Shown: positions 1-6,029 of the stretch, in pieces
Numbering within the stretch: the first letter of the stretch is position 1
Layout of the letters: the number at the start of each line of letters is the position of its first letter
DNA from: Sulfitobacter sp.
GTDB lineage: Bacteria > Pseudomonadota > Alphaproteobacteria > Rhodobacterales > Rhodobacteraceae
Direction: 5' to 3'
DNA length: 13,693 bases
NCBI GenBank assembly: GCA_024636395.1
Contig: JAGXHD010000169.1
Span: 1-13,693, forward strand
The notes under the pieces: generated by a model
Database searches by the model: none
Seen by the model: the letters and a program-made list of their open reading frames with translations, nothing else
Told to the model about the DNA's origin: nothing
Program-made: the position numbers and the translations under genes

Positions 1-419
1 AGGCTGTCCACACCCTCCTGGATGCGCGCGCCGCCGGAATCATTGATCCCGATAATGGGCGCGCCGTTCTGCACGGCCATATCCATGATCTTGCAAATTT
101 TCTTGGCGTGGGTTGCGGAGACGGAGCCGCCCAGCACGGTGAAATCCTGCGCAAAAACATAAACGAGACGCCCGTTGATCGTACCCCAGCCTGTGACCAC
201 ACCATCGCCCGCAGGCTTCTGGCTCTCCATCCCGAAATCGGTGCAGCGATGCGTTACAAACATATCGTACTCCTCGAAGGAGCCTTCATCGAGCAACAGA
301 TGCACCCGCTCGCGGGCGGTCAGCTTGCCGCGTCCGTGCTGAGCGTCGATGCGGGCCTGACCACCGCCCAGTTTCGCATCGATGCGGCGGTCGTCGAGCT
401 GTTGCAGGATATCTTTCAT
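1..419 (-). CDS. pccB: Propionyl-CoA carboxylase beta chain, N-terminal part (cut by window edge)
   Basis: Carboxyltransferase subunit of biotin-dependent propionyl-CoA carboxylase, which makes methylmalonyl-CoA from propionyl-CoA in the cytoplasm (methylmalonyl-CoA pathway, also needed by the ethylmalonyl-CoA pathway). Only the first 139 codons lie in the window; the rest is beyond position 1. The translation begins MKDILQQLDDRR, has the typical RGKLTARER stretch (about residues 30-38), then LLLDEGSFEEYDMF, and reaches DSGGARIQEGV (about 127-137), the conserved acyl-CoA carboxylase loop. The start at 417-419 is chosen because GGGGAG (429-434, minus strand) sits 9 nt before the ATG. It is divergent from the MFS gene, with TTTGCAAA-type operators between them and the regulator pccR close by. 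A different acyl-CoA carboxylase substrate is possible, but PccR next door favours propionyl-CoA. Confidence 0.93.
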   Translation of the reverse strand, partial: MKDILQQLDDRRIDAKLGGGQARIDAQHGRGKLTARERVHLLLDEGSFEEYDMFVTHRCTDFGMESQKPAGDGVVTGWGTINGRLVYVFAQDFTVLGGSVSATHAKKICKIMDMAVQNGAPIIGINDSGGARIQEGVDS

Positions 420-450
420 GGACGGCGTCTCCCCAAGGATTATCTATTCG

Positions 451-478
451 AATGTAGCGGAAGGGCAGCTGGAGACAA
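451..478 (-). promoter_or_regulatory. Candidate pccB promoter
   Basis: On the minus strand TTGTCT (473-478) and TACATT (451-456) are separated by 16 nt and resemble sigma-70 -35 and -10 elements. Transcription would start roughly at 440-445, just before the pccB ribosome binding site. The nearer PccR-type box (487-502) lies immediately upstream of the -35 element, a position usual for an activator. This is inferred from sequence only; the -35 match is moderate. Confidence 0.4.
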
Positions 479-486
479 AGAGCCTT

Positions 487-502
487 ATTGCAAATTTGCA
501 AA
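487..502. promoter_or_regulatory. PccR-type operator, pccB-proximal box
   Basis: ATTGCAAA followed directly by TTTGCAAA: two half-sites in tandem, each a palindromic TTTGCAAA-like 8-mer. In Rhodobacter sphaeroides, PccR control of pccB depends on a TTTGCAAA-X4-TTTGCAAA motif; here the half-sites abut with no spacer. The box lies about 68 bp upstream of the pccB start codon and just upstream of its candidate -35 element. PccR binding is inferred from motif identity and from the pccR gene nearby. Confidence 0.75.
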
Positions 503-519
503 GTATTTCCAAGAACGTG

Positions 520-534
520 ATTGCAAATTGCAAA
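520..534. promoter_or_regulatory. PccR-type operator, distal box
   Basis: ATTGCAAATTGCAAA: two ATTGCAAA half-sites sharing one base. It repeats the box at 487-502 with a 33-bp offset (three helical turns), so two regulator units could lie on the same DNA face. It sits between divergent pccB and the MFS gene and could serve both promoters. Confidence 0.65.
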
Positions 535-552
535 CCAGCTAACTCTCTAAGG

Positions 553-568
553 TTTACAAAGCCGCAAA
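553..568. promoter_or_regulatory. Degenerate PccR-like site before the MFS gene
   Basis: TTTACAAA followed by GCCGCAAA, a decayed version of the tandem TTTGCAAA arrangement, about 43 bp upstream of the MFS start codon. The first half has one mismatch; the second is poor. It may be a weak third site biasing control towards the transporter, or chance. Confidence 0.3.
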
Positions 569-610
569 CCGGTGTCGACAAACCTGTAACCGCGTATTAG
601 GACATTTGTT

Positions 611-1855
611 ATGCAACAGATCAGAGAAGATCTCCAGCCGGTCATATTTGGCGATCGGAGGTCACCCCCTCATATCTTTACCCTTATACTGCTCGCGGGC
701 ATGTCCGCCTGCGTCATGAACATGTTCCTGCCAAGCTTGCCTGCGATGGCCGAGCATTTCGAGGCCGATTACGCGGTCATGCAGTTATCCGTGGCAATCT
801 ATCTGGGGTTTTCAGCGGTCTTGCAGATCTTTGTCGGACCGATCTCGGATAAGTTCGGACGCCGTCCCGTGATCCTGTGGGGGCTGGCGATCTTTTTGGT
901 GGCGACGGTCGGCTGCATCTACGCACCCAACATCGAGACGTTCCTGACTTTCCGCATGATGCAGGCCGCAATCGCAACTTCGATGGTCCTGAGCCGTGCT
1001 GCGGTGCGCGATATGTATGCGCAGGATCAGGCGGCGTCGATGATCGGCTATGTGACGATGGGTATGGCCGTAGTGCCGATGATCAGCCCGGCCATCGGCG
1101 GGGTGCTTGATGAATGGTTCGGCTGGCAGGCCGTGTTCTGGGCGCTCTTCGTGCTGGGTGCCGCAACGATGCTGCTGGCCTGGGGCGATATGGGGGAAAC
1201 AGCAATGCCCTCGACCAAATCCCTCACCGCACAATTCGGCGAATACCCCGAATTGCTGCGCAGCGTCCGGTTCTGGGGCTATGCTCTGGCCGCAAGCTTC
1301 AGCTCGGGTGCGTTTTTCGCGTATCTCGGCGGCGCGCCTTTCGTGGGCCAAGAGGTGTTCGGCATGTCGCCTGCAACGCTTGGCTTTTTCTTCGGCGCTC
1401 CGGCGGTTGGGTACTTCCTCGGCAATTTTCTCACCGGACGCTATGCTACCCGCTTTGGTGTCAATCAGATGGTGCTTTGGGGCTGTGCGGCCAACGCAAC
1501 CGGCGGCACGATTTCACTGCTTATCTTCGAGGCGGGATACGGCAGCCCGGCGAGCTTTTTCGGGATGATGACGCTAGTGGGCCTCGGCAACGGGTTGACG
1601 ATCCCCAATGCCACGGCAGGGATGCTGTCCGTGCGGCCCCATCTGGCGGGCACGGCATCGGGCCTCGGCGGTGCAATCATGATCGGTGGCGGCGCATTTC
1701 TGAGCGCCTGGGTCGGTGTTCTGCTAACACCTGAAAGCGGTGCCTTCCCGCTCCTTTGGATGATGCTGGTCACTGCGGTTCTGGGCCTCGTGTCCATCGC
1801 CTTTGTCATGCGTCGCGAGCAAGCGCTGACGCGCAGGCCTGCCCCACCCTTGTGA
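611..1855 (+). CDS. MFS transporter, Bcr/CflA (DHA1) type
   Basis: Inner-membrane major facilitator permease of 414 residues, the usual length for a 12-helix DHA1 member. Motif A is clear after the second helix (GPISDKFGRRPV, about residues 76-87), and RAAVRDMY (129-136) after the fourth helix is typical of the Bcr/CflA subgroup. Hydrophobic segments recur through the protein, with a basic cytoplasmic tail (RREQALTRR). AGGA (599-602) lies 8 nt before the ATG. Family members usually export drugs or small metabolites by proton antiport; the substrate here is unknown. It lies between pccB and pccR behind PccR-type boxes, so it may act in short-chain acyl or propionate metabolism, but that rests on context alone. 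About 54 bp separate it from pccR. Confidence 0.88.
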   Translation: MQQIREDLQPVIFGDRRSPPHIFTLILLAGMSACVMNMFLPSLPAMAEHFEADYAVMQLSVAIYLGFSAVLQIFVGPISDKFGRRPVILWGLAIFLVATVGCIYAPNIETFLTFRMMQAAIATSMVLSRAAVRDMYAQDQAASMIGYVTMGMAVVPMISPAIGGVLDEWFGWQAVFWALFVLGAATMLLAWGDMGETAMPSTKSLTAQFGEYPELLRSVRFWGYALAASFSSGAFFAYLGGAPFVGQEVFGMSPATLGFFFGAPAVGYFLGNFLTGRYATRFGVNQMVLWGCAANATGGTISLLIFEAGYGSPASFFGMMTLVGLGNGLTIPNATAGMLSVRPHLAGTASGLGGAIMIGGGAFLSAWVGVLLTPESGAFPLLWMMLVTAVLGLVSIAFVMRREQALTRRPAPPL

Positions 1856-1862
1856 AGATTGA

Positions 1863-1900
1863 TTTGCAAAGTTAAGGGTAAATTATTCTGACTTTGCAAA
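1863..1900. promoter_or_regulatory. Paired TTTGCAAA sites before pccR (likely autoregulation)
   Basis: Two perfect TTTGCAAA 8-mers at 1863-1870 and 1893-1900, 30 bp centre to centre. The right one abuts the pccR start region and overlaps the purine-rich AAAAGG (1897-1902) that likely serves as its ribosome binding site. Occupancy here would block transcription or initiation, as expected for negative autoregulation. The 22-bp spacer differs from the 4-bp spacer of the published PccR motif. Confidence 0.65.
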
Positions 1901-1909
1901 AGGCACGCC

Positions 1910-3304
1910 ATGGCCACTCAAAAACTCTATGCCGGGGCCAAGCTGCGCGAGCAGCGTCTCAAGATTGGACACACGCAGAAGGAGTTCGCCGGCCGCCTCG
2001 GCGTCTCCCTGCCCTATCTGAACCAGATGGAGAACAACAATCGGCCCGTCTCCACGACGGTCGTTCTGGCGCTCGCATCCGAATTCGGGATGGACGTGAC
2101 GGAGCTGAGTTCGGGCGATACGGAGCGGCTGACCAGCGATATGCAAGAGGTGCTGGCCGATCAAATTTTTGCGGCTGACATGCCTGCGCTGGCCGATCTG
2201 CGACTTGCCGCCTCCAACGCGCCCGGCCTCGCGCGGGCATTCATCGCGCTGCACCAAGGCTACCGGCAAGCGCACGAGCGGCTCGCCTTTCTCGATGAAG
2301 CGCTGGGGCGCGAGGATGCCCGTCCTACCCCGAGCCCTTGGGAGGAAGTAAGGGATTTTTTCCACTACTGCGATAATTACATCGACGCAGTTGACCGCGC
2401 CGCCGAACATTTCGCCGCCCGTGCGGGGGGTGACATCCGCGCGTTCGCGGTCGAGACCTTGGTCGCCTCGGGGCTTTCGGTAGCCTACACTGATATGGAC
2501 GCGCTCCGCCTCGTCGACCGCACGCGCGGCGAGGTGCACATCTCGTCGCGCGCACCCGCCCAAACCCAGACTTTCCAGCTTCTGTTGCAGGTCGCACTGG
2601 CGCAGAACAACACATTGCTCGAAGCGACGCTGGATCTGGCGCGCTTTCATTCTCCCGCTGCCCGCGAGATCGCCAAAATCGGGCTGGCCAATTACTTCGC
2701 CGGTGCGGCCCTCCTGCCCTATGCAGTGTTTCAAGCACGCGCGCAGGACTGCCGCCATGATCTGGAGGTGCTGTCCCAGCAGTTCGGCGCCTCGATCGAA
2801 CAGATCGCCCACCGCCTTGCCACACTGCAGCGACCGGGGGCCAAGGGGGTCCCATTCTTCTTCGTACGCGTCGATCAGGCAGGGACGATCACCAAGCGTC
2901 ACTCGGCCACGCGGCTGCAATTTGCACGCTTTGGTGGCGCCTGTCCGCTTTGGAACGTGCACCGCGCCTTCGAGACGCCGAGCCAGTTTCTGCGACAACT
3001 GGCCGAAACACCGGACGGGGTTCGCTATATCTCCATCGCACGGGATATTTCGAAATCAGCGGGCAGGTTCGGCGCACCGACGCGGAGGTTTGCACTCGCG
3101 CTCGGGTGCGAGGTGCGGCACGCCTCGCAGCTCGTCTATGCCGACGGGCTGGACCTGAGTACCGACTCCGCGTTCGAGCCCATCGGGATCTCCTGCCGCA
3201 TCTGCGTCCGCACCGAATGCCACCAGCGCTCCGTACCGCCGCTCGAGCGCAATCTGGTCGTCGATCCTGACCGTCGCGACGTGCTGCCCTACCGCGTAGA
3301 CTAA
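1910..3304 (+). CDS. pccR: PccR/ScfR-family regulator of propionyl-CoA metabolism
   Basis: Cytoplasmic transcription factor of 464 residues. Residues 9-62 form an XRE/Cro-type helix-turn-helix (HTQKEFAGRLGVSLPYLNQMEN). About 180-275 resemble the ImmA/IrrE (M78) fold, but TFQLLLQVALAQ (221-232) stands where a HExxH zinc site would be, so no protease activity is expected. About 310-464 is the DUF2083-like end with HSATRLQFARFGGACPLWNVH and a cysteine cluster (C429, C432, C437; also C345 and C400). This layout matches ScfR/RamB short-chain acyl-CoA responsive regulators. In Rhodobacter, PccR controls pccB in response to propionyl-CoA flux. Neighbourhood with pccB and TTTGCAAA boxes at both promoters supports the assignment. 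AAAAGG precedes the ATG by about 7 nt. Its TAA overlaps the nuclease stop on the other strand. Confidence 0.9.
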   Translation: MATQKLYAGAKLREQRLKIGHTQKEFAGRLGVSLPYLNQMENNNRPVSTTVVLALASEFGMDVTELSSGDTERLTSDMQEVLADQIFAADMPALADLRLAASNAPGLARAFIALHQGYRQAHERLAFLDEALGREDARPTPSPWEEVRDFFHYCDNYIDAVDRAAEHFAARAGGDIRAFAVETLVASGLSVAYTDMDALRLVDRTRGEVHISSRAPAQTQTFQLLLQVALAQNNTLLEATLDLARFHSPAAREIAKIGLANYFAGAALLPYAVFQARAQDCRHDLEVLSQQFGASIEQIAHRLATLQRPGAKGVPFFFVRVDQAGTITKRHSATRLQFARFGGACPLWNVHRAFETPSQFLRQLAETPDGVRYISIARDISKSAGRFGAPTRRFALALGCEVRHASQLVYADGLDLSTDSAFEPIGISCRICVRTECHQRSVPPLERNLVVDPDRRDVLPYRVD

Positions 3305-4008
3305 CGCTTGGCCGCGCGCCATCCCGCCGCTTTGGCCTCTGCGGCAGAGCAGAACCACCGTTCGCCTTTCAAGGTGTCGATGCGCGTGCGGCTATAGAAT
3401 TCCTGACCCGGTACATGGAAGATCCGCGTGCCATTGGCGCTGATGTTCCCTTTGATGTTGCACTCTCCGCTCACGGGCTTTGGCGCAGCCCTGCGCGCTT
3501 TTCGGTGCTGTTCGGGTGACTGTAGGCGCACCGCATGCAGTCCGCGGTCCTCGGCGGCAGCTGCACGCTCAAGCGCCGCATAGTCAGCACCGTATTTCAC
3601 GTACGCAAAGGCGAGCCCCTCCCCCACCAGCCACGCGCCCCCATCGCCGCCCAGCGCCGTACACCTTGCCACCGTGCGGCCATATCGATCGGTGTCCAAA
3701 ACTTCGCAACTGGTATCGACTCCGCTGTAACGGTCCGAGACGACCTTGCCGATCCAACCTCCACACGCCCAGTCGGCACCCTGTTCGGTCACGCACATCT
3801 GGTCCATTTCCGGCGCGTCGATGGCGTGGAGCCGGATCTTAGTGCCTGCCACTTCAAATGTATCACCGTCGATGACGCGAATGGTCCCGTTCACGGCGCC
3901 GCGGTTCGCGTGCGCGTTATCGGCACCGATGACGGAGAGTACAGCAGCAATTGCCACCGCCCCCCCAAAAGCCCGAAGGCCGATATAGGTCAAGTATTTC
4001 ATCCACAC
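3301..4008 (-). CDS. Secreted thermonuclease-family nuclease with C-terminal sunset-like domain
   Basis: 235 residues. An N-terminal hydrophobic segment ending in AHA-N (about residue 34) looks like a Sec signal peptide, so the protein should act in the periplasm or outside. Residues 38-165 are a staphylococcal-nuclease fold with its active residues: VIDGDTF, R59 in IRLHAIDAPE, D64, E67 and R111 in DRYGR. About 183-232 (CNIKGNIS to GERWFCSAAEAKAAGWR) match the small domain often found at the end of such proteins and sometimes labelled sunset domain; its function is unknown. Extra cysteines could form disulphides. The GTG at 4006-4008 is 9 nt after GGATGG; an ATG two codons later (4000-4002) is an alternative start. 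It is convergent with pccR, with a 4-bp overlap, and 97 bp downstream of betA. Homologues have been annotated as succinoglycan biosynthesis ExoI, which says little about role. Confidence 0.87.
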   Translation of the reverse strand: MWMKYLTYIGLRAFGGAVAIAAVLSVIGADNAHANRGAVNGTIRVIDGDTFEVAGTKIRLHAIDAPEMDQMCVTEQGADWACGGWIGKVVSDRYSGVDTSCEVLDTDRYGRTVARCTALGGDGGAWLVGEGLAFAYVKYGADYAALERAAAAEDRGLHAVRLQSPEQHRKARRAAPKPVSGECNIKGNISANGTRIFHVPGQEFYSRTRIDTLKGERWFCSAAEAKAAGWRAAKR

Positions 4009-4051
4009 GGGTCAAAGCCATCCATGCGTCTGAAATATGGCAATTTTTCAA

Positions 4052-4107
4052 AAAGGTTAACAGAAAGTTAACAGTGCCCTAAAAAACACCCCGAATCGTT
4101 AACCTTT
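4052..4107. repeat. Inverted repeat AAAGGTTAAC / GTTAACCTTT in the betA-nuclease gap
   Basis: AAAGGTTAAC (4052-4061) and its exact complement GTTAACCTTT (4098-4107) are separated by 36 bp, with a third GTTAAC at 4067-4072. The right arm runs into the betA stop codon (4106-4108). GTTAAC copies start at 4056, 4067 and 4098, about one and three helical turns apart. This may be an extended operator; no T-tract follows, so terminator function is doubtful. Confidence 0.45.
4056..4072 (-). promoter_or_regulatory. CtrA-type box upstream of the nuclease gene
   Basis: On the minus strand GTTAACTTTCTGTTAAC reads as TTAA-N7-TTAAC, the alphaproteobacterial CtrA recognition pattern. The arrangement is palindromic, so it reads in both directions. 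It ends about 48 bp before the nuclease start codon; a weak -10-like CATATT follows at about 4035-4040. This is a classic place for CtrA to meet the -35 region. CtrA binding is inferred, and no ctrA gene lies in the window. Confidence 0.5.
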
Positions 4108-5764
4108 ATCGCTGTTGCGTCTCCCAGTCGGGGTGGATCCACGGCTCATCGTTCGATGCTGCCAGAGGCTCCTTGCCCAGCACATAATCCGCAATCTTTT
4201 CACCCACCATAATCGAGGGCCCGTTGAGATTGCCATTGGTGATGCGCGGGAAGATCGAGCTGTCTGCAACCCGCAGCCCCTCCACACCAATCACGCGGCC
4301 TTGGGCATCAACTACGGCGTCCTTATCGTCACTTCGCCCCATTTTGCAGGTGCCGCAGGGATGATAGGCGCTCTCGGCATGCTCCCGTACGAAGGCATCG
4401 ATCTCGTCGTCCGACTGCACGTCGGCACCGGGCTGGATCTCGTGTTTGACGTAAGGTCTGAAAGCGTCCTGCGCAAAGATCTCGCGCGTGAGGCGGATGC
4501 AGCGCCGCCACTCCTCCCAGTCCTCCTCGTGGGACATATAGTTGAAAAGAATCTTAGGATTGTCCGCAGGATCATTCGAGGCAAGCGAAACACGGCCCCG
4601 CGATTTGGACCGCATTGGCCCCACATGAGCCTGAAATCCGTGCCCCTCTGCCGCTGCCTTGCCATCGTAGCGCACGGCGATGGGCAGGAAATGATACTGT
4701 ATATCGGGATAGGGCACGCCCGCGCGGCTTCGGATGAACGCAGCGCTCTCGAACTGGTTGGAGGCACCCATGCCACGCTTGGAAAAGAGCCATTGGGCCC
4801 CGATGATACCTTTCCAGATCAGGTTCCAGTAGCGATAGAGCGTCACCGGCTGGCTCGCGGCCATCTGCAGGTAGATCTCCAGATGGTCCTGAAGGTTCCC
4901 TCCGACGCCGGGACGATCTGCAACCACGTCAATGCCGTGCTCTGCCAAATGCGCGGCAGGGCCGATGCCCGACAACATCAGGAGCTTGGGCGAATTGATC
5001 GAGGAGGCAGCGAGGATCACCTCGCGGCGCGCGCGGATCACCTCAACGGTGCCGTTGCGCTCGACCTCCACTCCAACGGCACGTCCCTCTTCGATCACCA
5101 CACGGCGCGCCAAGGCGCGGGTCAGCTCCACGTTGTCATGCTTGAGAGCAGGGCGCAGGTAAGCGTTGGCCGCCGACCAGCGCCGCCCGTCATGCACCGT
5201 TTGCTCCATAGGGCCGAAACCTTCTTGTTTGTGCCCGTTATAGTCGTCAGTCGCCTCATAGCCGGCCTGCTTGCCCGCCTGCACAAATGCCTCGAACAAC
5301 GGGTTTTCCCGGGGGCCGCGACTTACGTGCATGGGACCGTCCGTGCCACGCCAATAGGGGTCGCCCCCGTGGCCGCCGTCGTGCCATGTCTCCATCCGCC
5401 GGAAGTAGGGTAGCACGTCGGCATAACTCCAGCCTTCCGCGCCCTCATCGCGCCAGTGGTCAAAATCCATGGCGTGACCGCGCACGTAGACCATCCCGTT
5501 GATCGACGACGACCCACCGATGACCTTCCCGCGCGGGCAGACAAGCTCGCGCCCCCCCAGATGCGGTTCAGGCTCGGATTTATAGCCCCAATCGTATTGC
5601 TTCATGTTCATGGGGTAGCTGAGTGCCGCAGGCATCTGGATGAACGGCCCCGCATCCGTGCCACCATGCTCGATCACCAGCACCGACGCACCGGCCTCGC
5701 CCAGACGGTAGGCCATGGCACAGCCGGCACTTCCGGCGCCAACGATTACAAAATCCGCTTCCAT
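4106..5764 (-). CDS. betA: Choline dehydrogenase, GMC oxidoreductase
   Basis: FAD enzyme (552 residues from the chosen start) oxidising choline to betaine aldehyde, normally membrane-associated and feeding the respiratory chain. The N-terminus holds the dinucleotide fold VIVGAGSAG with acidic E32 at the end of the second strand. GMC signatures are CPRGKVIGGSSSINGMVYVRG-like at about residues 78-98 and SSINSPKLLMLSGIGP at about 250. The active-site pair is H468 in HPCGTCKMG and N514 in NLNGPSIM. The ATG at 5762-5764 is preferred because AAGGTGAG (5769-5776) precedes it at good spacing; an in-frame GTG at 5771-5773 overlaps that site. It is last in the bet cluster, separated from betB by 265 bp that may hold its own promoter. 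Other GMC alcohol dehydrogenases look similar, but context makes betA very likely. Confidence 0.93.
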   Translation of the reverse strand: MEADFVIVGAGSAGCAMAYRLGEAGASVLVIEHGGTDAGPFIQMPAALSYPMNMKQYDWGYKSEPEPHLGGRELVCPRGKVIGGSSSINGMVYVRGHAMDFDHWRDEGAEGWSYADVLPYFRRMETWHDGGHGGDPYWRGTDGPMHVSRGPRENPLFEAFVQAGKQAGYEATDDYNGHKQEGFGPMEQTVHDGRRWSAANAYLRPALKHDNVELTRALARRVVIEEGRAVGVEVERNGTVEVIRARREVILAASSINSPKLLMLSGIGPAAHLAEHGIDVVADRPGVGGNLQDHLEIYLQMAASQPVTLYRYWNLIWKGIIGAQWLFSKRGMGASNQFESAAFIRSRAGVPYPDIQYHFLPIAVRYDGKAAAEGHGFQAHVGPMRSKSRGRVSLASNDPADNPKILFNYMSHEEDWEEWRRCIRLTREIFAQDAFRPYVKHEIQPGADVQSDDEIDAFVREHAESAYHPCGTCKMGRSDDKDAVVDAQGRVIGVEGLRVADSSIFPRITNGNLNGPSIMVGEKIADYVLGKEPLAASNDEPWIHPDWETQQR

Positions 5765-6029
5765 CACACTCACCTTATTCCATCGTGATTCTCCGGTGGG
5801 TCAAGGAGGCCGCAGGCCCCCGGCGTTTGCCAGGCTTGTCCTTGAGGCACTGAAGATTCGCACCCATAATTGACGAGATGCATTGAGGATCAGTTTGATC
5901 CCTAAATCACCTCAACGCAGCAGGGCAATGCTTCTCTGCCCGAACCGCCAGACTTGTTTTGCGAGAACGCCCGCCACGGTTCCCGAGAAAGGAACTGCGC
6001 GGCAGGCGCTCGTCCAGATAACGCCTTGT
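5765..6029. other. betB-betA intergenic region
   Basis: 265 bp without a credible gene, unusually long inside an otherwise tight cluster. It contains a BetI-like site and 15-bp palindrome (5887-5911), and two small stem-loops: GGGCA/TGCCC (5923-5941, 9-nt loop) and GTTCC/GGAAC (5979-5995, 7-nt loop). No T-tract follows either stem on the minus strand, so neither is a convincing intrinsic terminator. A separate betA promoter is plausible, but no strong -35/-10 pair was found. Confidence 0.6.
5887..5911 (-). promoter_or_regulatory. Possible second BetI operator upstream of betA
   Basis: TTGATCCCTAAATCAC (5895-5910) matches TTGATCCGTCAATCAA of the betI operator (10943-10958) at 13 of 16 positions. 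It overlaps a perfect 15-bp palindrome GGATCA-GTT-TGATCC (5887-5901), and an outer pair TTGAGG (5883-5888) / CCTCAA (5910-5915). Dyad symmetry of the BetI-like core itself is weaker than at betI. Function is inferred. Confidence 0.4.

Noticed and set aside
91..100. TTGCAAATTT inside pccB coding sequence
   Set aside because: Single half-site encoding conserved residues (KKICKI); not paired like the intergenic boxes.
2916..2926. TGCAATTTGCA inside pccR coding sequence
   Set aside because: Imperfect relative of the PccR site within a conserved protein segment; no promoter context.
1883..2998. Long minus-strand open frame (371 codons) opposite pccR
   Set aside because: Arginine- and glycine-rich composition with no family motif; pccR on the plus strand has clear domains, so this is an antisense shadow.
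4115..5413. Long plus-strand open frame (432 codons) opposite betA
   Set aside because: betA has full GMC motifs across the same bases; the plus-strand product has no recognisable features and is a GC-driven shadow.
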